A stretch of DNA of 64,000 bases. It comes from Streptomyces sp. 3214.6. Its GTDB lineage: Bacteria; Actinomycetota; Actinomycetes; Streptomycetales; Streptomycetaceae. The DNA is taken from the NCBI RefSeq assembly GCF_900129855.1, contig NZ_LT670819.1, forward strand, positions 9,176,001 to 9,240,000. The letters are read 5' to 3'. The translations under genes were made by a program, and so were the position numbers. The notes below the pieces were generated by a model. The model had not been told where the DNA came from and searched no databases. It worked only from the letters and a program-made list of their open reading frames with translations. Below are positions 16,901 through 25,446 of this stretch, piece by piece (the first letter of the stretch is position 1; each line of letters begins with the position of its first letter).

Positions 16901-18313
16901 CCCGATGATGTCGAGGTCGGGGGCGGTCACCGGCGGACCGTCCGCCGCCTCCGGCCGCTCGGCGGGCGCGGAGAGCACGGCGTGTGCGTTGGCGCCGCCG
17001 AAGCCGAAGGCGGACACCCCGGCCCGGCGCGGCCCGGCCCCCTGCGGCCACTCCCGCCCGGTCCGCACCAGGACGTCGGCGCCGACCCGGCCGTCCTTGG
17101 AGGTGACGGGCTGCTCGACGCCGATGGTGGGCGGGATGTGGCCCTCGCCCATGGCGAGTACGACCTTGAGCAGGCCCGCGAGACCCGCCGCGGTCAGCAG
17201 ATGCCCGATGTTGCCCTTGACGGAGCCGATCAGGGGCACCCGTCCCCGGCCGCCGAAGAAGGCGCTCACGGACTCGGCCTCGGTGCTGTCGCCGATCGGT
17301 GTTCCGGTGGCGTGGCACTCCACGTAGTCGATCTCGGCCGGGTCGAACCCGGCCTGCGCGTAGGCGAGTTCGTAGGCCTGGAGCTGGCCGGCCGCCTGCG
17401 GGACGAGCAGATGACGGCCGCTGCCGTCGTTGGACAGGCCGACGCCGTCCACCACGGCGTGGATCCGGTCGCCGTCGCGCACCGCGTCCGCCAGCCGTTT
17501 CACCGCGAGCATGCCGGCGCCCTGACTGGTGACAATGCCGCCGGAACGGGTGTCGAAGGGCTGACTGAACCCGTCCTCGGGGTAGGCGTGCAGATCCGAG
17601 AAGGACACGTGCAGCAGGCGCGGGTCCGGGGCGCAGACACCGCCCGCGAGCACCAGGTCGACGCGCCCGGTGTCCAGGTGATGGCAGGCCAGCTTCAGCG
17701 CGTACAGGGCGGAGGCACAGGCGGCGTCGAGGGCGTACCGGGGGCCGCCGAGGCCGAGGGCGGCGGCCGCCACCCCGGCGGGGGAGCCGCTGACGCGGGC
17801 GTTCTCCGGTAGCAGGGCGCTGCGGTCGACGAGCGCCTCGGGGCCCGCCAACCCGTCGAGCGCGGGCAGCCCGGCCTGGCGCAGACCCGCCAGCACCGCT
17901 TCCTGGAACAGTGGCACGCTCCCCTCGGCCGAGACGGGGGTGGGCAGGGAGTAGTTGCCGAGGATCAGGCCGGTCCTGGCCAGCACCTCGGGCCGGTCGG
18001 CGTGACCGGAGTCGCGCAGCGCCTCCCGGGCCACATGGAGCGACCAGTGGAACAGCCGGTCGAGCCGGGCCAGCCGGTCGGGGGCGATGAGATAGCCGGC
18101 CGAGTCGAAGGCGAAGTCGTCGATGAAGCCGCCCTGGTGGCAGTAGATGGGGTGGTCCGGGTCGGCGTCACGGGCGTTCGGCGCCGCGCCGAAGATCTCC
18201 TCGCCTCCTTCCCGGCGGCTGTCCACCCCGGCACGGAGGTTCCGCCAGAATCCGGCGGGCGAGGCGGCGCCCGGGAACAGGCAGGAGAGGCCGACGATGG
18301 CGTAGGTGTTCAT
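10946..18313 (-). CDS. pfaC: PfaC-like PUFA synthase subunit, KS-CLF-AT-DH-DH (2455 aa)
   Basis: Domains in order. KS (about 1-445): active Cys199 in DAACAS, with HATGT and KGNIGH histidines. CLF (about 465-900): a KS fold whose active-site cysteine is replaced (SAHAAGT). AT (about 1035-1400): nucleophile Ser1142 in GYSLGE, the PfaB-type motif. A Pro/Ala linker (about 1400-1650) follows, then four hot-dog repeats forming two FabA-like dehydratases. The second and fourth repeats carry the catalytic motif (WYFTCHFPDDPVLAGS, His1938; WYFDCHFHRDPVMPGS, His2342). The KS-CLF pair extends and the dehydratases set cis/trans double-bond positions. Classical PfaC is KS-CLF-DH-DH with PfaB separate; here AT is fused in the middle and no C-terminal acyltransferase follows. 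The ATG at 18313 is 107 bp after pfaA, across a long hairpin. Confidence 0.9.
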   Translation of the reverse strand: MNTYAIVGLSCLFPGAASPAGFWRNLRAGVDSRREGGEEIFGAAPNARDADPDHPIYCHQGGFIDDFAFDSAGYLIAPDRLARLDRLFHWSLHVAREALRDSGHADRPEVLARTGLILGNYSLPTPVSAEGSVPLFQEAVLAGLRQAGLPALDGLAGPEALVDRSALLPENARVSGSPAGVAAAALGLGGPRYALDAACASALYALKLACHHLDTGRVDLVLAGGVCAPDPRLLHVSFSDLHAYPEDGFSQPFDTRSGGIVTSQGAGMLAVKRLADAVRDGDRIHAVVDGVGLSNDGSGRHLLVPQAAGQLQAYELAYAQAGFDPAEIDYVECHATGTPIGDSTEAESVSAFFGGRGRVPLIGSVKGNIGHLLTAAGLAGLLKVVLAMGEGHIPPTIGVEQPVTSKDGRVGADVLVRTGREWPQGAGPRRAGVSAFGFGGANAHAVLSAPAERPEAADGPPVTAPDLDIIGLGAHFGSFESLEAFESSVHDGADAFRNLPERRWRGLEQTPGGSLDRVGMGPDPLPVGGFVDGVGIDPLDLRIPPADLRMYNLQQALVVKVADEALRDAGFSRAPAEGQSAPPPRRIAVVVNMEIEPYTHARIARYGLGDFLRREFERAGLDPTEEQRAALVALSREAVADTVSTNEVLSFIGNVMASKISSLWNLTGPSFTVSAHAAGTVEALEIARLLLLDPGIEAVLVGAVDLAGSAEQSLLRPGAVAEAGLSFGEGGPGRRVGDGAGAVVVTRPGVGGRVYARLDGLAVRHAMPVDGTVPEAAVEPMAEAVEAALAEAGVTSADIGYLEAHAGGSAEQDRAELDALARVYPAGAGSTALGSAKAQLGDTGCAAAMAGLIRTVLCLHHGYLPGVPGWSRPAAELTDVFAASALYVPEYSRPWLRAHGKDRRYAAVDVIGADGAHGHLVLSADATRGRTVTADWRRAGGPVLLPLSAGTVDGLLDSVERHRKLLAEGADPGALARTAAAALPDGALRAVLVGADGTELAHQLELAARGLPAALARGEEWATPAGSFATGRPIGPQGKVALVYPGAFNSYPGLGRDFFRAFPGLLDRFEARTDEPARLLRERLLYPRTQTASGRRELMEHESALGDDIPFMLATGTSFAILYTELVREVLGVPVQGGFGYSLGESSMLFATGGWLSEGRRDNLISDTPIFRDRLCGPRRTVRELWGLPEDTPDQEVWGSHVLLADAETVREALTRYDRVFLTHVNTPGELVIAGDPAQCRALIKDVGCPAARSPVNAVMHAPAVDAELDGLAGLNDYPTGSLGDLELFSAYDYQALPGLDRERISRRIAHTLRSTIDFPRLVHTAYDAGYRYFIEVGPSATCSRWVRDTLGDAAHVAVPVDRRGSSAARSVAQLVARLVGHGLPVDLAALLGPEPAAAPARRQVRVGGGEPIPARVARGARELAPLAARSAAPVPAARSAAPAASAGSTTAAASTLPGRPGLPEAPAGPPVPPVSPVPVPVPLEEPAPMPADPTLADPESLTFDGDPIAFLPWAPQEPATPADRPAAPSRPAPRPQPAAAPATTTTADVIRELREQIVTTHSVVMETQRVLQQATLSRAEALLDAGGTPTAQAAPTASPVRRPAVRPAAAAPAALPVPPAALPLPVSPAHAPKALAPAPQPPAPPVRTGDEIWDEADLLEFATGSIAKVFGEKFAPIDGYGKRVRLPAPPYHFVTRVTALKGETGVFEPATITTEYDVPEDAWYAVDGGVPPAVTVEAGQCDLLLVSYLGIDFKNRGDRVYRLLDSSLIFHGDLPRTGQTLRYDISIDRFVHNGDTTLFFFSYLCYADGELILELKDACAGFFSEAELATPLGVVMTAKEKAARAALTRTSFKPLAYTDHNHLTRADLELLAQGRPGDVFGPDHAQDPGVNPSLRLPHEMLRMIDEVTVDRTGGPRGIGRISATKQLQPDAWYFTCHFPDDPVLAGSLVAEGAVQLLQIYLLHQGMHLTLPDARFQTVTDRRIDVQVRGQITPRDREIRYEIEVMELTLLPRPTVVADVLIYLGDKPVVRMKNLGLKIQEKEGTPYRPETGGVPRFLGRRNRDGEPAMINELHLAHAAKGQLDMAMGPEFEVYRTRRAPYIPNGDFQFVDRVMSLTGTRGDLRPGAEMVTEYDSPADAWYYLHNSHPHMPNCVYMESSLQAAIFLGYYLGATLKQPQEEYAIRNLDGRATLVKDVDLRGKTIRHHSRLLMTSAVSGAVLQNFSYELSADGEVFYTGESLFGYFSDDALANQVGLDSGTYVAPWLEQEREHGRLTDDRVRRIELPSDAPVFTDPALGRLRLPGGHFQLVDRVDLVEDGGRHGAGYLTGYREIRPDEWYFDCHFHRDPVMPGSLGVEAVLQAMRLFVLERGLAEGVERPRFAMATDVEMKWKYRGQILRDDRELRFDVHIKEIRREADRVLLIADADLWKPGLRIYELTDVAIEVRSCADDSAAEA

Positions 18314-18341
18314 GAGAGCTGGGATCCCTTCTGAGGGGACC

Positions 18342-18391
18342 GCCGGTCCGGACGGCTCCGGGGTGCGGCTGGGAGAGCCGTGCGGACCGGC
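18342..18391 (-). promoter_or_regulatory. Long intercistronic hairpin between pfaA and pfaC
   Basis: Arms 18342-18358 and 18375-18391 pair over 17 positions with a single G-G mismatch and a 16-nt loop. It lies in the 107-bp gap between two megasynthase genes of one operon. No T-run follows on the minus strand, so it may serve for mRNA processing, stability or partial attenuation rather than full termination. Confidence 0.55.
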
Positions 18392-18420
18392 GATCGCCTG
18401 CGTCTGTCGCTCCTGGACGG

Positions 18421-21400
18421 TCAGTCGTTGACGAACTTGGCCGCGAGCTGGGGAGCGGAGACCACCGAGACCCCGTCGAGACGGGCGAGGACCTGCCCGT
18501 CGGGAGTGCAGGCGGTGATGGTGAAGGAGGTCGTCGTCTCGTCGGAGGAGACGGGCTCCACCACGACCAGGAAGGGCTCGGCGTCGGGCAGCCGCCGGTG
18601 CAGCACGGCGCCCTCCACCGACAGCGGCAGCCCGGCCGCGTCACGGAAGAGGCTGCCCCACACCAGACCGGCCTGCAGCAGCAGGTCGGCGGTGCCGGGG
18701 ACGTACCGGGAACTGTCGAAGGCGCCTGCCGCCGGGTGGAGTTCGGGCAGGTCGCACTCCAGGACCAGCCGGGACCGCTCCTCGGTCAGCACCCGGCGCA
18801 CGCCCCGCAGCGCGGGCCCGTGGAACAGGGTGCCGTCGTGGTAGAAGTCCGAGGCGTCCCGGCCGCCGCCCAGTCCGGGCAGCCCGGTGACCTCGGTCGC
18901 GACGGGCGCCGCGCCGGGCACGACCACCGCGCCGTAGCGGGGCCGTACGGTGCCGTCCTGCTCGATGCCGCGGATGTCGATCCGTACGGCGTCCCCGGCC
19001 GGCGTCATGGTCAGCTGCCACCGCTCCGGCCGGCCGGCGTCGAAGACGACGCCCTTGTAGACGGTGAAGTCCCGCACCACGGCGGCCGTCGTGCCGAACG
19101 TGCGCTCCACCGCGGCGAGCGCCCAGCCGAGCGGGATCACCGCCGGCAGCACCGGAACCCCGCCGATCACATGGTCGGCGACCATGGGGTCGTGCTCCAG
19201 ACCGGCCAGCGGCCGCTCCACGGTGACGGGCGCCGTCGGCAGTGCCGTCTCGCGCTCGGACAGCGGCGTGGTGGGTCCGAGCACGGTCACCAGGTCGTGC
19301 GAGCGCTCGGCCGCGAACTGCTCGACGAACATCCGGGCGCCGGTCTCCGACGGGATCAGAACCAGCCCGCGCTCGGCGAAGACGGCCTTCACCTCGGGCG
19401 AGACCATCCCGCTGTCCCACGCGCCCCAGTTGAGCGAGGTGACCCGGGCCGCCGGGTGGCGCCGCTTGAAGGACACGGCCCAGGCGTTGAGCACCTCGTT
19501 GGCCATCGCATAGTCCGACTGGCCGCGGTTGCCGAAGAAGCCGGCCACCGAGGAGAAGAGCACTACGTGCCGCAGGGCCTCGCCGGGCAGCGCGGCCGTG
19601 ACCGCCTGCAGACCGTCCAGCTTGGGCGCGAAGACCCGCTCGATCTCGGACGCCTTCTTGTTGCCGATCAATTGGTCCGCGAGGACCCCGGCGCCGTGCA
19701 CCAGACCGGTGACCCGCTCCCGGTAGGGGGCGAGCGCGGCGGCGGTGGCGGCGGGATCGGTGATGTCCACCGCCAGGTACTCGGCCTGACTGCCGGCCGC
19801 GCGGAGCTCCGCCAGCGTGGCGCGGATCTCCCGGGCGCCGGTCACCGCCCGGTAGAGCTGCTCGACCCGCTTCGGCGTGGGCTTCTCCCCACGCCGGTGC
19901 AACTCGCCCGCCGCGGCGGCCTTGAGACCGGACTCGGCCACGCCGTTGGCCCAGGCCGGTTCGTCGTCGAGCGGCGTACGGCCCAGCAGGAGCAGTCCGG
20001 GCCGGTGACGCCGGGCCAGCTCGGCCACGCAGACGGCGGTGATGCCGCGTCCGCCGCCGGTGACCACCAGGAGATCCTGCTCGGTGAGCTCCGGCGCGGC
20101 CGTCTCCGTCGCGGGGTGCGTCGCGTCGCCCAGGGTGAGGGCGACCCGGCGGACGCCGTCCCGGCCCACCTGGACCGGCGAGGCCGCCGCGTCGTAGGCC
20201 TCCTCCAGGACCAGTTCGGCGGCCTCGGCGGCGCTGAGCGAGCAGGACAGGTCCAGGGCCCGGCAGAACAGCTCAGGCGCCTCGACCGCGAGGGTCTTCA
20301 CCAGTCCGCCGACGCCGCCGGCGGGCACCGCCTCTTCGGCGACTCCGTCGAGTCCGAAGGAGCCGTCGAGCCGGGTCACGGTGACGAATGCGGCGCGCTG
20401 GCCGCCCGCCGCCGCCTCGCTGAGCGGTCCGACCAGGTGCCGGGCGATCAAGAGGGTGTGGGCCAGTCGGCGCACGCCCTCGGCCCAGGTGAGGCCTTCC
20501 GCGGCCCCGAAGCCGAGCACGAGATGGATCTTGTCCTTGCCCAACTGCTCGATGCCGGAGGACAGTTCGGTGGTGCCCCAGCCGCCGAGGGCCACGTCCG
20601 CGGCCCCGCTGACGCGCTGCGGCACGCCCGGCAGCCGCAGCACACGCACCTGCCACCCGCTCTCGACGAGCCGGGCCGCCGAGGCCCGCGCCACCTCACT
20701 GCCGTCGTCGACGACGAGCGCGGCCGCGCCGTGCGGATAGGCGTCGACCAGCTGGTCCGGCGCCGGGAGCTCCACGAGAGAGGCCTGTCCGCGGCCGATT
20801 CCGGCGGGCGCGGGCGCATCGGGGGCGTGAGGTGCTTCGGACGCCGGGAGCGTGGGAGGCACGCTCTGCGGCTCGGCGGCGGGGCCGGAGAGTCCCGCGA
20901 CGAAGCCGACGATGTCGTTCAGGGTGCGCAGTTCGGCGAGCTGCTCGGGGCCGACGGGGGTGGGGCTGGGGAAGCGTTCCTGGAGGACGCCCATGATCTC
21001 GACGCGTTTGATGGAGTCGATGCCGAGGTCCGCCTCGACGTCCATGCTCAGGTCGAGCATGTCGGCCGGGTAGCCCGTCTTGGCGGAGACGACCTCGAGG
21101 AGGGCGCCGCACACGTCGTCTGCGGTGGCGGTCGGGGCCGTCGGGGAGGCCTGGGCTGCGGGGGCGGCCACGACCTGCGCCGGGCCGGCGGCGGACGCGT
21201 CCGGGCCGCGCAGCTCCAGGACGAAGCCGACGATCTCGTTCAGGGTGCGCAGTTCGGCGAGCTGCTCGGGGCCGACGGGGGTGGAACTCGGGAAGCGTTC
21301 CTGCAGGACGCCCATGATCTCGACGCGTTTGATGGAGTCGATGCCGAGGTCCGCCTCGACGTCCATGCCCAGGTCGAGCATGTCCGCGGGGTAGCCCGTC

Positions 21401-24400
21401 TTCTCCGACACGACGCCGAGGAGGGCGGCGGCGACGTCCTCGGTGCTGACGGCGGGGGCGGGCTCCGGGGCGGTGAGGGTCGCGGCGGCGGCCGGGGTGC
21501 GCGGGTTCGCGCTGCCGAGGCTCAGGACGAAGCCGACGATCTCGCTGAGGGTGCGCAGTTCGCCGAGTTGTTCGGGGCCGACGGGGGTGGGGCTGGGGAA
21601 GCGTTCCTGGAGGACGCCCATGATCTCGACGCGTTTGATGGAGTCGATGCCCAAGTCCGCCTCCACGTCCATGCCAAGTTCGAGCATCTCCGCCGGGTAG
21701 CCGGTCTTCTGCGCCACCACGTCGAGCAGCGCCGCCGCGACGTCGTCCTGCGAGGGGCCGTCGGCCGACGGCGCCTGCGACGGCGCGGGAGCGGACGGAG
21801 CCGACGGCTGCGGCTGCGGGCTCACCGCGACGGGGGCCGGCGGAGCCTCGGGAAGCGCGGCCGGAGGCGCCGGGGCCACCGGGGCGGGGGCCGGCTCAAG
21901 GGCCGCGGGAGCAGCGGCCGCGGCCGAGGGCAGCTCCACGGGCGCGGACACGGACAGGGCCGCCGGAGCGGCCGGAGCGACAGGCGCCGGGCCTGCCGGA
22001 GCCGCGCTCCCCAACTCCATGGCGGCCAGGTCCCGCAGGATCTCGTTGGCCCGGACGTGGGTGCGCCCGATCGCCAGCCCGTGTTCCTTGACCGAGGACA
22101 CGCCCGGGATCACGGCGTCGACGCGGCCCTGCTCATCGGCTCGCTCGAGCAGCCCCATCATGCGCTGCGCGCTGTCGAGCTGTCCCTGGAGGTAGTCGTC
22201 GTGGAGGGCGAGGTGATCGGCGATCAGCGCGGAGAGCCGGTCGTCGGCGGGGGCGGCAGCGGAGGCCGGGGCGGGGGAGGGATGTTCTTCGTGCACGGGC
22301 TCGCTCTCCAGGACGTCGGCGGGGACGGGCAGGGCGGCCGCGGGCGCCGTCTGTACGGCGCCGGCCACGGCACCCGAGGTCACGGCGGCGACCGGCGCGG
22401 GCAACGGCGCCTCGGCTCGCCGCAGGACCGCAGCGGGCTGCGGGGCGGAGGGTGCGAGGGCGGGCGCCGAGAGGACGCCCGCGAGCGGCCGCGACCCGTC
22501 GGCACCGCCCGGCGGCAGACTCACCCGGTAGCCGTTCTCGATCGCGTCGCGATACGCCGCCTTCCGCGTCTCGGGCACATGGTTGATGCCGTTGAGCGCG
22601 ATGGTCATCCCCTTGACGGGTTCGACGCTCATCGGCTCGGCGGTGTAGCGGTCGTCGGTGGCCAACGGCAGTCCCAGCACGGCCAGTTGGGCCACCGCCC
22701 GCTTCAGCGTCAGGTCCGCGTCCGCGCCGCTGCCCGGGTCGAGCTGCACCGCGAAGTGCTCGCGCTCGCCGAGGATGCGCCGGACCAGCTTGGTGAGCAC
22801 GCCCTTGGGGCCGAACTCGACGAACGTACGGAACCCGGCCGCGTACATCTCCTCGACCCGGTCGGCGAACTCGACCGGCTTGCCGATCTGCTCGACCAGC
22901 GTGCGCCGGTTGGCCTCGACGTCCGAACCGTAGGCGGCCCCGGGGGAGTTGGCGTACACCGGTCGCCGGGGCTCATGGATCTGCGCCTCGGCCACCCGGC
23001 GTCCGAAGGCCTCCACGGCGTGGGCGACGAACGGGGTGTGGAAGGCCGCCGACACCGGCAGCCGCAGTGCGCGGACGCCTGCCGCCCCGGCCGCCTCCAC
23101 GAACCGCTCCACCGCGTCGGTGGCGCCTCCGACCACGATCTGGTCCGCGGCGTTGCGGTTGCAGACGGTCAACCCGTCGTGTGCGGCGAGCAGTTCGGCG
23201 ACCCGCTCCTCGGAGGCGGTGACGGCGGCCATGGCGCCGGCGTCGAAGCCGGCGGGCGCGTCGGCGGGCGGCGCCATCGCGGCGCCGCGGGCCCGGGCCA
23301 GCGCGAAGTAGGTGGCGTCGTCGAGGGCGCCGGCGGCCCACAGCGCGGCCAGTTCGCCGAAGCTGTGCCCGAGGAAACCCTCGGCGTCGAAGCCGAGTTC
23401 GGTCAGATACCGGTACTGGCCGGCCGCCAGGGCGCCGATCGCGGGCTGGGCGTACTCGGTGCGGCGCAGCTCGCTCTCCTGGGCGGTGCGCGTCATCTCG
23501 TCGAACGCGGGGGGCGGGAACGCCACCCGGGACAGCGGGCGTTCGTGCTCCCCGAAGGCCGCGTTGGCCTCGTCGAAGGCCGCCCGCAGCGGGGGCAGCG
23601 CCAGCACCGCCGTCCGGCCGGGCTCGACGTACTGGCTGCCCTGGCCGGCGAAGAGCGCGGCCACCTTGCCGAGGGGTGCGTCGCACGCGCGGAAGTAGAC
23701 GCCCTTGGGATGCGACCAGGAGTCGGCCGAGGGCCGGGTGCGCAGCTCGGCCAGGGCGAGTGCGCGCAGTTCGGCGAGTTCGGCGTCGGAGCGGGCGACG
23801 AGCGCGAGCCTGGGGTGACCGGCCGGGGCGGGGGCGGACGCGGGCTCCGCGCCCGCGTCGAGCTCCCTGATCAGACCATTCATGTCAGGTGCATGCCACA
23901 CGTAAACCCGGCTCACAGGGAACATGACCCGCAGGTCGTCCCCGACACCGTGCTCCTCCATCACCACATGGAAGTTGGTGCCGCCGAACCCGAACGCCGA
24001 GACGGCTGCCCGGCGCCGGGGCCGACGCGGGTCGCGGATCCAGGGGCGGGTGCGGGTGCTCACGTAGAACGGGCTGTTCTCCCAGTCCACCGACGGGTTC
24101 GGCCGCTCCACGTTGATCGTGGGCGGCAGGAGACGGTGGTGCAGGGAGAGCGCCAGCTTGATCATTCCGGCCGCGCCGGCGGCTGCCTTGGTGTGGCCGA
24201 TCTGCGACTTCACGCTGCCGACCGCCGCGAACTGCCGGTCCTGGCCGTCCTGCGAGACCACCGCGCTGAGCGCGGACAGCTCGGTCGCCTCGCCGACGGC
24301 CGTCCCCGTGCCGTGCGCCTCGAACAGCTCGATGGAGTCCGGGGAGACGTCGGCGTCCTCGTACGCGCGGCGCAGCGCGGCCATCTGGCCTTCCTTGCGC

Positions 24401-25365
24401 GGGGCGTAGATGGACTTGAAGCGGCCGTCGCTGGAGGAGCCGATGCCGCGGATGACGGCGTAGATCCGGTTGCCGTCCCGCTCGGCGTCCGACAGCCGGC
24501 GCAGGGCCAGCATGCCGATGCCCTCGCCGATGAGGGTGCCGTCGGCGTTCTCGTCGAACGGGCGGATGCCGCCGGTCTTGGAGAAGGCGGGCGTCTTGCT
24601 GAAGCACAGGTACATGAAGATGGTGTTCTCGGCGTCGCAGCCGCCCACCAGCATCGTGTCCGAGCGCCGCTCCAACAGGTCGCTGATCGCGCTCTTCACC
24701 GCGCCCAGCGAGCTCGCGCAGGCGGCGTCGATGGTCATGTTGGTGCCGCCCAGGTCCAGGCGGTTGGCGATCCGGCCGGCGACGACGTTGCCCAGCATGC
24801 CGGGGAAGGAGTTCTCCTCCCAGGGCGCGAAGGCCAGTTTGAACTTCTCCGCGATCTCCTCCGCGTCCCGCTCCGAGAGCCCGCAGGAGCGGACGACCTC
24901 TTTGAGGACGGGGGTCTGGAGCCGGGTCGACAGCGGCTGGGTGAGCTGGTTGGCGCCGGTCACGCCGAGGATCACACCGGTGCGCGAGGCGTCGTACCAC
25001 TCCTGGTCGGAGCCCGCGTCCTTGAGCACGTCGCGGGCCACGACCAGGCTCAACAGCTGCAGGACGTCGGTGACTTCGAGGGTGTTCGGCGGCAGGCCGA
25101 ACTCCAGCGGATTGAAGTCGACGGTGGGGATGAAGCCGCCGCGCCGGGAGTACGTCTTGTCGGGCGCGGTGGGATCGGGGTCGTAGTGCTCCGACACGTC
25201 CCAGTGCGTCGCGGGGACGTCCTCGATGCAGTCGGCGGCGGAGACCACGTTCGCCCAGAACTCGTGCAGGTCACGGGACTTGGGATACAGCGCGGACAGA
25301 CCGACGATCGCGATGGGATCCCGCGCGAGTCGGCGGTCGAGGTCAGAAGGGTGCGAAGCGTTCAC
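18421..25365 (-). CDS. pfaA: PfaA-like PUFA synthase subunit, KS-AT-ACPx3-KR-DH (2314 aa)
   Basis: Domains in order. KS (about 15-465): Cys216 in DAACASS, EAHGTGT, and a GHTKAAAG histidine. AT (about 580-890): Ser668 in GHSFGE and an AAFHTP segment that fits malonyl-CoA. A Pro/Ala-rich linker leads to three tandem ACPs with phosphopantetheine serines 1242, 1344 and 1451, each in LGIDSIKRVEIM. KR (about 1765-2030): NADPH motif TGGGRGIT and a Ser-Tyr-Asn set in FSSVAGFF..SDYAMAN. C-terminal PKS-type dehydratase (about 2045-2314): His2065 in HVIGGVPVLP. This is the condensing and ketoreducing half of an iterative PUFA synthase. Most PfaA proteins carry four to nine ACPs, so three is at the low end. 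The start is a GTG at 25365. Confidence 0.93.
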   Translation of the reverse strand: MNASHPSDLDRRLARDPIAIVGLSALYPKSRDLHEFWANVVSAADCIEDVPATHWDVSEHYDPDPTAPDKTYSRRGGFIPTVDFNPLEFGLPPNTLEVTDVLQLLSLVVARDVLKDAGSDQEWYDASRTGVILGVTGANQLTQPLSTRLQTPVLKEVVRSCGLSERDAEEIAEKFKLAFAPWEENSFPGMLGNVVAGRIANRLDLGGTNMTIDAACASSLGAVKSAISDLLERRSDTMLVGGCDAENTIFMYLCFSKTPAFSKTGGIRPFDENADGTLIGEGIGMLALRRLSDAERDGNRIYAVIRGIGSSSDGRFKSIYAPRKEGQMAALRRAYEDADVSPDSIELFEAHGTGTAVGEATELSALSAVVSQDGQDRQFAAVGSVKSQIGHTKAAAGAAGMIKLALSLHHRLLPPTINVERPNPSVDWENSPFYVSTRTRPWIRDPRRPRRRAAVSAFGFGGTNFHVVMEEHGVGDDLRVMFPVSRVYVWHAPDMNGLIRELDAGAEPASAPAPAGHPRLALVARSDAELAELRALALAELRTRPSADSWSHPKGVYFRACDAPLGKVAALFAGQGSQYVEPGRTAVLALPPLRAAFDEANAAFGEHERPLSRVAFPPPAFDEMTRTAQESELRRTEYAQPAIGALAAGQYRYLTELGFDAEGFLGHSFGELAALWAAGALDDATYFALARARGAAMAPPADAPAGFDAGAMAAVTASEERVAELLAAHDGLTVCNRNAADQIVVGGATDAVERFVEAAGAAGVRALRLPVSAAFHTPFVAHAVEAFGRRVAEAQIHEPRRPVYANSPGAAYGSDVEANRRTLVEQIGKPVEFADRVEEMYAAGFRTFVEFGPKGVLTKLVRRILGEREHFAVQLDPGSGADADLTLKRAVAQLAVLGLPLATDDRYTAEPMSVEPVKGMTIALNGINHVPETRKAAYRDAIENGYRVSLPPGGADGSRPLAGVLSAPALAPSAPQPAAVLRRAEAPLPAPVAAVTSGAVAGAVQTAPAAALPVPADVLESEPVHEEHPSPAPASAAAPADDRLSALIADHLALHDDYLQGQLDSAQRMMGLLERADEQGRVDAVIPGVSSVKEHGLAIGRTHVRANEILRDLAAMELGSAAPAGPAPVAPAAPAALSVSAPVELPSAAAAAPAALEPAPAPVAPAPPAALPEAPPAPVAVSPQPQPSAPSAPAPSQAPSADGPSQDDVAAALLDVVAQKTGYPAEMLELGMDVEADLGIDSIKRVEIMGVLQERFPSPTPVGPEQLGELRTLSEIVGFVLSLGSANPRTPAAAATLTAPEPAPAVSTEDVAAALLGVVSEKTGYPADMLDLGMDVEADLGIDSIKRVEIMGVLQERFPSSTPVGPEQLAELRTLNEIVGFVLELRGPDASAAGPAQVVAAPAAQASPTAPTATADDVCGALLEVVSAKTGYPADMLDLSMDVEADLGIDSIKRVEIMGVLQERFPSPTPVGPEQLAELRTLNDIVGFVAGLSGPAAEPQSVPPTLPASEAPHAPDAPAPAGIGRGQASLVELPAPDQLVDAYPHGAAALVVDDGSEVARASAARLVESGWQVRVLRLPGVPQRVSGAADVALGGWGTTELSSGIEQLGKDKIHLVLGFGAAEGLTWAEGVRRLAHTLLIARHLVGPLSEAAAGGQRAAFVTVTRLDGSFGLDGVAEEAVPAGGVGGLVKTLAVEAPELFCRALDLSCSLSAAEAAELVLEEAYDAAASPVQVGRDGVRRVALTLGDATHPATETAAPELTEQDLLVVTGGGRGITAVCVAELARRHRPGLLLLGRTPLDDEPAWANGVAESGLKAAAAGELHRRGEKPTPKRVEQLYRAVTGAREIRATLAELRAAGSQAEYLAVDITDPAATAAALAPYRERVTGLVHGAGVLADQLIGNKKASEIERVFAPKLDGLQAVTAALPGEALRHVVLFSSVAGFFGNRGQSDYAMANEVLNAWAVSFKRRHPAARVTSLNWGAWDSGMVSPEVKAVFAERGLVLIPSETGARMFVEQFAAERSHDLVTVLGPTTPLSERETALPTAPVTVERPLAGLEHDPMVADHVIGGVPVLPAVIPLGWALAAVERTFGTTAAVVRDFTVYKGVVFDAGRPERWQLTMTPAGDAVRIDIRGIEQDGTVRPRYGAVVVPGAAPVATEVTGLPGLGGGRDASDFYHDGTLFHGPALRGVRRVLTEERSRLVLECDLPELHPAAGAFDSSRYVPGTADLLLQAGLVWGSLFRDAAGLPLSVEGAVLHRRLPDAEPFLVVVEPVSSDETTTSFTITACTPDGQVLARLDGVSVVSAPQLAAKFVND
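20920..21700 (-). repeat. Three tandem near-identical ACP-coding repeats within pfaA
   Basis: Blocks at about 21541-21690, 21230-21380 and 20920-21070 code the three ACP domains. They are almost identical at the DNA level across the ~110 bp around the phosphopantetheine serine, separated by Ala/Pro-rich linkers that differ. Serine-to-serine spacing is 102 and 107 residues. Confidence 0.9.
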
Positions 25366-25446
25366 GGCGAGGCTCTCTTGGTCGGACGGCGGGGCTTGGA
25401 CAGCCCGGGTCGGTTCGGGGCCCTGGGGGTGACACGCGTGGAGGGG

